Source of the DNA: Candidatus Parabacteroides intestinavium
Lineage (GTDB): Bacteria > Bacteroidota > Bacteroidia > Bacteroidales > Tannerellaceae
Assembly (NCBI GenBank): GCA_019118725.1
Contig: DWYO01000089.1
Span: 1-12,921 of the forward strand
Length of the DNA: 12,921 bases
Reading direction: 5' to 3'
The position numbers and the translations under genes were made by a program. Position 1 is the first letter of the stretch; each line of letters opens with the position of its first letter. The notes below the pieces were generated by a model. That model had not been told where the DNA came from, did not search any database, and saw nothing but the letters and a program-made list of their open reading frames with translations. Below, piece by piece: positions 7,424 to 12,921 of the stretch.

Positions 7424-7450
7424 GTTTTTGCAATCCTTTTGCTATATTTG
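7421..7450 (+). promoter_or_regulatory. Bacteroides-type promoter
   Basis: The -33 box TTTG is at 7421-7424 and the -7 box TATATTTG is at 7443-7450, an exact match to TAnnTTTG, with an 18-nt spacer. This is the consensus read by the Bacteroidota primary sigma factor. Transcription should start near 7457, about 19 nt before the ATG at 7476. Confidence 0.65.
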
Positions 7451-7475
7451 CGCATATGAATTTAGTTTCGGCAAC

Positions 7476-7670
7476 ATGGATAAGATTCAGAAACAAAGAG
7501 GAAGCATCCTTCTGTACATGGAAGAAAAACATGATGCGTATTACATCCGGATAGAGCATCCGGGAATGGCCTGCTGTGTGTTCCGGGCTGGTCGGTCAGA
7601 ATGTGTCGAATACCGGAAGACCCGAAAGCGAAGTACCGGCACTATTCCGATTGCAGGAGGAATCGTATGA
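7476..7670 (+). pseudogene. Decayed TetR-family regulator (probable remnant)
   Basis: The short frame from ATG 7476 (64 codons) starts MDKIQKQRGSILLYMEEK and continues HDAYYIRIEHPGMA. This can be laid over a TetR N-terminal helix-turn-helix (typical order: basic start, ILxxALxLFxEKGYxAxTxRxIAxxAGMA), but with residues missing between the basic start and the LY-MEEK block and with no recognition helix afterwards; the tail (VEYRKTRKRSTGTIPIAGG) is unlike TetR. Together with the operator-like dyad and strong promoter in front, the best reading is a regulator gene inactivated by deletions. The alternative is a real 64-residue protein of unknown role. The regulator reading rests on pattern memory, not on a search. 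Confidence 0.35.
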
Positions 7671-7837
7671 GCGAACGGATATATCAAAATGCCTTTTATG
7701 ATGGCTGCTGTCAAGAACAGCTACATCGAGGCTCTGGCATGAAAATCAAATTTTCGTAAAATCACGCCGGAAGATACAGAAATACTTCGTATGCGGAGGT
7801 GCTTCAACCCAATGGCGTTTCTACAAACAATATATAT

Positions 7838-8260
7838 ATGAATAATACAACAAAAGTAAGAATAGTCTATGAATGCAGCATCATTGGCATTGTTCTGCTG
7901 ACATTCTTAAAAAGCATGTTCCCATACATGGATGCATGGTGGTATGTAGCCCTTATCGCTTCACTTACAGGACTATGGTTCTCGTTGTCTTACCTGAAAC
8001 GACATAATTACAGATGGGGGTTCAGCTACATAGAGAATCACTTGTACATTGACCTGTTATTGAAAGTACAGAAATGGTTTCAGAACGCTACAATCACGGC
8101 CCTGCTGATACCTATATTCTTGACAGACCTCCTGTATAATCATTTTTGTTTTGTAGCATATATATTGCTTGTTGGCATGTTCTTAGGCGTGAAACTGGCT
8201 GTTTATACGGTAGAGTATGCCATATACAAAAGCAAGTTCATCGGCTGCAAGGAAAGGTAG
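7838..8260 (+). CDS. Small four-span membrane protein
   Basis: The product has 140 aa from ATG 7838; a GTG at 7799 would add thirteen residues without any hydrophobic gain. Spans are predicted at residues about 14-30, 34-52, 84-100 and 104-124, with a hydrophilic stretch KRHNYRWGFSYIENHLY (54-70) between the pairs and a basic C-terminus. The TAG stop lies inside hairpin R7, at the junction of its outer and inner stems, so the gene end and the element overlap. The 167 bases between the TetR-like remnant and this start hold only short frames. I recognise no family, and immunity is inferred from context. Confidence 0.8.
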   Translation: MNNTTKVRIVYECSIIGIVLLTFLKSMFPYMDAWWYVALIASLTGLWFSLSYLKRHNYRWGFSYIENHLYIDLLLKVQKWFQNATITALLIPIFLTDLLYNHFCFVAYILLVGMFLGVKLAVYTVEYAIYKSKFIGCKER

Positions 8261-8290
8261 CCCCAACCGGTGTTCCTTTTCAAACCATAA
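8251..8290 (+). repeat. Intergenic cassette element R7
   Basis: The outer stem is GGAAAG (8251-8256) with CTTTTC (8276-8281) including one G-T wobble. The internal loop is GT/C (8257-8258 and 8275). The inner stem is AGCCCC (8259-8264) with GGTGTT (8269-8274), holding one mismatch and one wobble. It ends CAAACCATAAAAC. The right arm GTTCCTTTTCAAACCAT (8272-8288) is identical to R1. The usual TAAC at the left end is absent. Confidence 0.65.
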
Positions 8291-8324
8291 AACTCATTCT
8301 CAAATAACACTTAAAACAAGAACA

Positions 8325-8792
8325 ATGAATCATATCAAGAAGCTGGCAATTGCTTTATTGGGAAGAAAAAGAGAATATGCGATAAAAGGCTTGGGAGTTT
8401 TTCATTCCAAAGTTTGCGATTGGTGGCCGAACGAGCGATGCGGCTGGTGGTGTACATTACAGTTGCCATCATATTCGGCTGAAACAGTGATTTGGCTGGA
8501 TGGAGACACTTCGGCTCCATTACCCCGGCAGATATTGGATTTACAGGTGTTGCTGGAAAACTGGAAATCAGTGAATGAGCGAGTGGGAAGCCGCTTGCCT
8601 GATGAAAGCCGGTTGGCACATAAGGAAGAAATATATGCCTCGTGGCAAAACAGATTCTATCCTGAAGAAATCAAATTATCCGAGAAATACAACAATAGCT
8701 GGGAAATCACCTTCACCACATATGATTTGGATTATAGCTTCAGCTTTATATGGAAAAATAATACAATACAGTATTTAATCTTAGATCATTAA
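8325..8792 (+). CDS. Small soluble protein of unknown function, immunity-like
   Basis: The product has 155 aa from ATG 8325. An in-frame ATG at 8217 would read through the previous gene's end and through R7, so I reject it. There is no signal peptide or membrane segment. The N-terminal half (GLGVFHSKVCDWWPNERCGWWCTLQLP, then VIWLDGD and a helix ILDLQVLLENWKSV) resembles the beta-rich layout of small DUF2262/DUF6985-type domains seen in toxin-immunity settings, but I cannot confirm a family. The C-terminal part (SWEITFTTYDLDYSFSFIW) is also beta-like. It follows R7 and is the last gene of the AT-rich array; no clear element follows it. Confidence 0.85.
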   Translation: MNHIKKLAIALLGRKREYAIKGLGVFHSKVCDWWPNERCGWWCTLQLPSYSAETVIWLDGDTSAPLPRQILDLQVLLENWKSVNERVGSRLPDESRLAHKEEIYASWQNRFYPEEIKLSEKYNNSWEITFTTYDLDYSFSFIWKNNTIQYLILDH

Positions 8793-8863
8793 ATCAACAA
8801 AATGTGGCAGGCAGCATGGCTACTTAATAAAAGTCATTTATAAATTCCAATAAACTTTCTGAT

Positions 8864-9352
8864 ATGACACAGTTTGCAAATACCCCAGGCATACCTAAAG
8901 AAGATGCGGACAAGCTGTTCGCTGCTGGAGTTTCATTCCTAAGCAACAAGGCTTTTTCTTCCGCCTATGTGTGCTTTGACCGTATTCCGGCCAAGGATTT
9001 TAAGCTACTGTACAACAAAGCCCTCTGCTGTTTCATGGTGGAATGGTACGATGAGTGCCACAGGCTGCTTTGTGAAGCCGAACGCCTTGTGCCCATGAAT
9101 GTCGGCCACGGCACGGAAAGACTTCCTGAAGCCTTCCTCCGTTACCTCCATGACGAGGAGTCACCGTTCTGCCCCATGCCGCAAGGCACTCCCGAGCCGC
9201 TGGCATACACACGGATCTTGCGCCTGAAGGCGGAAGCCGCTTGCAAACAGCATCTGTACGGAGAAGTCAAGGCCATTTCCTTCCGGCTGGGCGGGAAATA
9301 CAAACATATTGAAACGTTAATCAATACTCAAAATGACAATGATAACCAATAA
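8864..9352 (+). CDS. TPR-like helical protein, first gene of ankyrin operon
   Basis: The product has 162 aa and no signal or membrane segment. Residues about 15-76 form two helix pairs of TPR type (ADKLFAAGVSFLSNKAFSSAYVCFDRIPA, then LLYNKALCCFMVEWYDECHRLLCEAERLVP), and a third pair is likely at 116-150 (YTRILRLKAEAACKQHLYGEVKAI). TPR folds bind other proteins, so an adaptor role toward the ankyrin proteins is plausible but inferred. It overlaps the next gene by 20 bases (ATG at 9333 inside its 3' end), implying coupled translation. G+C is clearly higher than in the array before it. The 71 bases upstream (8793-8863) show no consensus promoter. Confidence 0.88.
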   Translation: MTQFANTPGIPKEDADKLFAAGVSFLSNKAFSSAYVCFDRIPAKDFKLLYNKALCCFMVEWYDECHRLLCEAERLVPMNVGHGTERLPEAFLRYLHDEESPFCPMPQGTPEPLAYTRILRLKAEAACKQHLYGEVKAISFRLGGKYKHIETLINTQNDNDNQ

Positions 9353-10913
9353 AGAAATCTACGGACTGCACACTTCCGTCGATTCGGAACCCTCCGAATT
9401 ATACGAAGTCTACCGGGATGTCCCGCTTGACAGCCGGGACGAAAGCCGAAAGAACAGTACCCCTTTGCATACGGCCTGTTACTTCGGAGACATGACTGCC
9501 GTGGGCATCCTGCTGGACAGGGGCGCGGACCCCAATGTGAAAAACGACGACGGCGACACGCCGCTGTGCGTCATGGCGCGGCGCGGTCCCCGGCCGGACG
9601 ATGCCGACATTGCCGGCCTGCTCCTGTCCAAAGGGGCGAGAGTGCCCCGTTCCGGCAAAGACACGACCGCCCTCATCGAAGCCGTGCGCAACCGCAATTT
9701 CCAGATGGCCGATGTCCTTCTGACATCAGAGAACCGCATTGATTCCACAGACAGAAGCGGCAGAAACGTACTGCACGTCATCTGCTTGTCTGCCGGACTT
9801 ATTGCGGACGATATCAGGCGCACGGAAGGACGGATAGCAGATTTTTCCCAGCGGTGGTACTCGGACAAATCCAAGCAGGAAGCGTATGCCGAACTGGAAA
9901 ACCTGCGGGAATCGGACAGACAGTGCTGCCACACCGCAAAGCTCATTCTGGAAAGCGGACAGATAGACCCTGAAGAAAAGGACAGCATCGGGAAAACCGC
10001 CTTTGACATAGCCGTGGAAAGCGGTGCGCGTAAAATCGGGGCATTGCTGTCGGGACAGGACCCCGAAACGGACGGTCTGGCCGCCCTCGCCGGAGGGCTG
10101 GACATCTTCCAGGCATTATGGCACAATGACATGACAGCCCTGGATGCCCTGTTGCGTTCCGGAGTAGATACCCAAAGCATCTGCGAGGATAAAAACATGA
10201 CCGACTTCAAGGGCAAATCCCCGTTGGGTTGCGCCCTTGCATGGGAGAACTTCACCGCAGCGGAAATGCTGCTCAGAGGTGGTGCCGACCCGAATTTCAG
10301 GGACGCGGAAGAACGGACGGCCTTTGCCGTATGGATGTGCAACAGAGGACATGAGCACGAGGACAAGGAAGAATGTCTGCATTTCCTTCAATGCCTGACG
10401 GAATGTGGATGGGACCCGGAAAGCCCTGCCGACAAAGAGGGGAACACGGCCCTGTCCGTCGCCTGCCGCGGGGCAGGATATGATACGGGTATCTGGGCTG
10501 TACGTTATCTTGTGGAAAACGGGGCGGATGTGAACGCCGCCAACATGCAAGGTCAGACCCCTGCGATGAATCTTTACGGTGGACGGTACTGGAACGGCAA
10601 CATCCCGCGTTTTGCTGCCCTGCCGAGGTCATATCCATACGACGGGCGTTCCTGCACGGAACAGGATGCCGAGACACTTGAGATCCTGCTTGAAGCCGGA
10701 ACGGACATCAACGCCAGAGACAAATGGGGCAATACCCTGCTGCATTATATCGCAGCCAGCTCGATGAGAGGCTCGAAGGAAGCCGCCGCCCTCGTGATGG
10801 ACTTCGGCACCCCGAACGTGAACGCCGTGAACAACGAGGGAAAGACGGTTCTCGACATTGCAACGGAAAAGAGCGACGAGGCACTCGTCAAGTTTTTACT
10901 AAAATACAGCTAA
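9333..10913 (+). CDS. Ankyrin-repeat protein, 526 aa
   Basis: Recognisable ankyrin units start at residues about 41 (NSTPLHTACYFGDMTAVGILLDRGADPN), 74, 110 (TTALIEAVRNRNFQMADVLL), 143 (RNVLHVICLSAG), 221 (TAFDIAVESGARKIGALL), 258, 294 (GKSPLGCALAWENFTAAEMLLRGGADPN), 328, 370 (NTALSVACRGAG), 407, 446, 466 (NTLLHYIAASSM) and 503. The stretch 160-200 between them is charged and helical (RWYSDKSKQEAYAELENLRESDR). Such proteins are binding scaffolds; the partner is unknown. There is no signal peptide, so it should be cytoplasmic. The start could be ATG 9333 or 9339. It overlaps the TPR gene by 20 bases and ends 4 bases before the next ankyrin gene. Its 3' end matches the 3' end of the SH3-like gene near 1,652-1,673. 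Confidence 0.93.
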   Translation: MTMITNKEIYGLHTSVDSEPSELYEVYRDVPLDSRDESRKNSTPLHTACYFGDMTAVGILLDRGADPNVKNDDGDTPLCVMARRGPRPDDADIAGLLLSKGARVPRSGKDTTALIEAVRNRNFQMADVLLTSENRIDSTDRSGRNVLHVICLSAGLIADDIRRTEGRIADFSQRWYSDKSKQEAYAELENLRESDRQCCHTAKLILESGQIDPEEKDSIGKTAFDIAVESGARKIGALLSGQDPETDGLAALAGGLDIFQALWHNDMTALDALLRSGVDTQSICEDKNMTDFKGKSPLGCALAWENFTAAEMLLRGGADPNFRDAEERTAFAVWMCNRGHEHEDKEECLHFLQCLTECGWDPESPADKEGNTALSVACRGAGYDTGIWAVRYLVENGADVNAANMQGQTPAMNLYGGRYWNGNIPRFAALPRSYPYDGRSCTEQDAETLEILLEAGTDINARDKWGNTLLHYIAASSMRGSKEAAALVMDFGTPNVNAVNNEGKTVLDIATEKSDEALVKFLLKYS

Positions 10914-10917
10914 CCGT

Positions 10918-11892
10918 ATGGACAACAATATGACTTTTTTGAATGCCTGCCGGAACGGACAGAAAGGCATCGTGCAGATATTCCTGAAGAAAGGCGGCAT
11001 CGACGTGAACAAGCGGGACGCCGAGGGCAATACGCCGCTGCATTACGCTTGTCTGAAAGGTTACAGGGACATCGTGAACCTGCTGCTTGACAGCGAGGCG
11101 GATGCGACCATCGCCAACAACCTGTCGGAAACACCCTTGCACGCCGCTTCCCGGAGCGGGAACAAGGAGATAATCGGGAAACTGGTACAATACGGAGCGG
11201 ACATTGATGCAACGGACAGCGATGGCCGTACCCCGTTGATCCGTCTGCTTGACAACAGGCGTACAGACGCCGCCCTGTTCTTGATAGAACAGGGAGCGGA
11301 CACGGAAATAGCCGACAACACGGGGCACAAGGCGATAGACTACGCCACTGCACAAGGATTGCGTACAGTGGTGGAACGTCTGTCCGTAGAAAGCACGACC
11401 GATACACATGGCAACACACCGCTTCATCAGGCGGCTTTCAACGGCCAGTCGGAAATCGTCCGCTCGCTACTTTCTGCATACCCCGACATGATAGATACGG
11501 CGAACGACGTAGGGGAAACCCCGTTAATCATCGCCTGCATGAAAGGGAACCTTGCCGTTGCCAGGCTTCTGATCGGTGCCGGAGCTGATGTAAACAAGGC
11601 CCAATTGGACGGAAACAGCCCGCTACATTTTGCCGCATGGTCCGGGAACAAGTTTATCGGCAACGACCTGATAGCAGCCCACGCACAGGCAGATGCGCAG
11701 AACGGGAACGGGGAAACGCCCCTAATCCTTGCCGCCAGAGAAGGGAACAACGAATTTGTCTCACTCCTTGTGGAGCATGGGACGAACGTGAACCTTGCGG
11801 ACAATCTCCAGCATACGGCATTGTATTATGCCAGTGAGCGGGGTTACAACGAAATAACGGAAATCCTGCTGACGGCAGGAGCCGAAGGATAG
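10918..11892 (+). CDS. Ankyrin-repeat protein, 324 aa
   Basis: Almost the whole protein consists of about ten ankyrin repeats of 29 to 34 residues. Good examples are NTPLHYACLKGYRDIVNLLL (about 38), ETPLHAASRSGNKEIIGKLV (about 71), NTPLHQAAFNGQSEIVRSLL, ETPLIIACMKGNLAVARLLI and ETPLILAAREGNNEFVSLLV. The first unit (TFLNACRNGQKGIVQIFLKK) and the last (HTALYYASERGYNEITEILL) look like N- and C-caps, and one middle unit (HKAIDYATAQGLRTVVERL) is shorter. No signal peptide or catalytic domain is present, so it is a cytoplasmic binding scaffold. It follows the 526-aa ankyrin gene by 4 bases and precedes the DUF1266 gene by 29, which makes co-expression very likely. Confidence 0.95.
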   Translation: MDNNMTFLNACRNGQKGIVQIFLKKGGIDVNKRDAEGNTPLHYACLKGYRDIVNLLLDSEADATIANNLSETPLHAASRSGNKEIIGKLVQYGADIDATDSDGRTPLIRLLDNRRTDAALFLIEQGADTEIADNTGHKAIDYATAQGLRTVVERLSVESTTDTHGNTPLHQAAFNGQSEIVRSLLSAYPDMIDTANDVGETPLIIACMKGNLAVARLLIGAGADVNKAQLDGNSPLHFAAWSGNKFIGNDLIAAHAQADAQNGNGETPLILAAREGNNEFVSLLVEHGTNVNLADNLQHTALYYASERGYNEITEILLTAGAEG

Positions 11893-11921
11893 AGTATCAC
11901 ATTTTTAATAATCAAGATGAT

Positions 11922-12921
11922 ATGACAAAAGAAAAAGCAAATCCTCAAAGTCCGGAGGAAATGGCAAAGGCGGCACAGGAAGCCGCAGTAAGGGCAGCGA
12001 TGGAACAGGCACAGTCCATGTTCGGGAATATCCCGGGATTCCAGATGCCCGGCGGCATGGAGGAACAACTCATGGCACAGATGGGCGCGGGAATGCCCGA
12101 CATGGCAGCAGCACAGGCACAGCAGGAAGCTATGCTGAAAGCGGCAGGCATAGACCCGGAGACGGTGGCGCAGGCAGGCCGTCAGAACATGGCATACGCC
12201 CAGCAGATGATGCAGGGAATGATGGACGGCACACTCGGAGAGGAACTGTCCTCGTCCGATGCAATGGCACAGATGATGGACGCCTTCGGTAGTGATGGGT
12301 GGATCATTAACAAAGCCGACGACGGCAAACTGGATACGGCACAGCTCCGGCTGCTGGCTTTCGGTGCGCCCATGTTAGTGTATAATGACGAGAATGTGGA
12401 TTCGATTGACTGTCCTGAGGAAGATGTCGAAAGCATCAGGAGCACGATTGAGAGCTGGTGGAATGTGACTGACCGCGAGAGTACACTGGAGATTGTGAAG
12501 TGGCTGCTTGAAGAAGGGCATCATGCCGATGCCGACGAAGCCCTTGAAAAAGTCCGGAAACGGGGAATCGAAAACATATCACAGGAAGAGCGAGACGACG
12601 AGGAAAGCAAGATAGGAGATGTCTGCCTGATAGCGGAGAGCATGGAAGAAAACGGATGGTGTCCCGGAGGGAAGATGCCGGGCAGCGTCATCGCATGGGA
12701 TCTGGTGCGTCTGGTAAACCTCGGACGCTGGGCATACCTTTGCGGTTATGTGAGCGAGAGTGAAATGTGGCAAATCATGCAGGCGGCGGCAGATACGGCA
12801 CTTGAGCATTTCTCTTCATGGGAGGAATACGGAATGAGTTTCGTCATGGGCAGAGGCGTATGGCACGGCGACCCGGATGACAGTGAAACGGCATACGAGA
12901 TAGTAAGCCTGCTGCTGGAGG
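11922..12921 (+). CDS. DUF1266 protein with Met-rich N-terminus (3' end outside window)
   Basis: ATG 11922 opens a frame that stays open to the window end (333 codons visible). Residues 1-122 are low-complexity and rich in Met, Ala and Gln (19 Met in the first 120 residues) and probably form extended helices. Residues about 172-333 match the DUF1266 pattern: SVIAWDLVRLVNLGRWAYLCGYVSE with E-MW, then a helix AAADTALEHF followed by SSWEEYGMSFVMGRGVW. DUF1266 is a family of unknown function found in Enterobacteria (for example YbeR and YbeU) and many others. Its exact role is not known to me. It is the fourth gene of the TPR-ankyrin operon, so the ankyrin proteins may be its binding partners. 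It is cytoplasmic, with no signal or membrane segment. Confidence 0.9.
   Translation, partial: MTKEKANPQSPEEMAKAAQEAAVRAAMEQAQSMFGNIPGFQMPGGMEEQLMAQMGAGMPDMAAAQAQQEAMLKAAGIDPETVAQAGRQNMAYAQQMMQGMMDGTLGEELSSSDAMAQMMDAFGSDGWIINKADDGKLDTAQLRLLAFGAPMLVYNDENVDSIDCPEEDVESIRSTIESWWNVTDRESTLEIVKWLLEEGHHADADEALEKVRKRGIENISQEERDDEESKIGDVCLIAESMEENGWCPGGKMPGSVIAWDLVRLVNLGRWAYLCGYVSESEMWQIMQAAADTALEHFSSWEEYGMSFVMGRGVWHGDPDDSETAYEIVSLLLE

Noticed and set aside
7671..7837. Short coding remnants between the TetR-like frame and the 7838 gene
   Set aside because: Several frames give peptides of 20 to 30 residues, but none is recognisable and none has a convincing start.
442..8290. Canonical integron attC sites
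   Set aside because: The left ends are TAAC-like, but the right ends read (A/C)AACCATT rather than GTTRRRY, and no integron integrase is visible. Only an analogous function is proposed.
442..8290. CRISPR array
   Set aside because: The repeats are degenerate, lie hundreds to thousands of bases apart and enclose genes rather than short uniform spacers.
442..8290. Hairpin elements as Rho-independent terminators
   Set aside because: No run of T follows the stems; the T-rich part in R1 and R7 is itself one arm of the stem.
8793..8863. An eighth element after the 8325 gene
   Set aside because: A GTGGC/GCTAC pairing and a CATTT are present, but TAAC, the 2/1 internal loop and the AACCATT end are missing. 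It could be a decayed copy but is not supported.
9479..10366. Long antisense open frame (295 codons) opposite the first ankyrin gene
   Set aside because: It is the Ser/Ala/Arg-rich mirror expected opposite a G+C-rich gene. The sense strand has clear ankyrin repeats, and no start signal or domain is seen on the minus strand.

Overview
The window looks like a Bacteroidota genome, most likely a gut Bacteroidales such as Bacteroides, Parabacteroides or a relative. The reasons are an exact Bacteroides-type promoter core (TAnnTTTG with an upstream TTTG), AT-rich leaders without strong Shine-Dalgarno sequences, short lipoprotein signals, and strings of small immunity-like genes typical of that group. 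Every recognisable gene is on the + strand.

Region 1 (1 to about 8,790) is an AT-rich array of small, mostly unrelated genes. It holds a lipoprotein (5' end outside the window), a small cytoplasmic protein with a CYGMDGEDMN motif, a secreted SH3-like protein, a large TPR protein, a tail-anchored protein, a run of small membrane or membrane-tethered proteins (3,820 to 7,112), another membrane protein and a small soluble protein. No toxin, nuclease, protease, transporter or metabolic enzyme is visible among them. The genes or gene groups are separated by seven copies of a degenerate intergenic element of about 40 to 70 bp. Each copy has a hairpin, in most cases with the same layout: outer stem, 2-nt/1-nt asymmetric internal loop, inner stem, short loop. 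Most begin with TAAC and end with (A/C)AACCATT or a close variant. Stem sequences differ between copies while pairing is kept. This is the signature of an integron-like cassette array. It resembles, from memory, the recombinase-associated acquired interbacterial defence (rAID) clusters of Bacteroidales, which stockpile immunity genes against type VI secretion effectors of competitors. No recombinase lies in the window.

Region 1 is interrupted at about 7,180 to 7,840 by a gene-poor stretch. It holds a near-consensus promoter, an 18-nt dyad of TetR-operator type and what looks like a decayed TetR-family gene.

Region 2 (8,864 to 12,921) is visibly richer in G+C and is one tight operon without the hairpin elements: a TPR-like protein, two ankyrin-repeat proteins (526 and 324 aa) and a DUF1266 protein with a Met/Ala/Gln-rich N-terminus that runs off the window end. 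All four look cytoplasmic. A 21-of-22-nt match between the 3' end of the first ankyrin gene and the 3' end of the SH3-like gene, just before its hairpin element, suggests the two regions have exchanged DNA.

Working model (inference): region 1 is a defensive gene bank whose members protect different cell compartments and are shuffled as cassettes. Region 2 is an associated protein-interaction operon of unknown role, possibly also protective.
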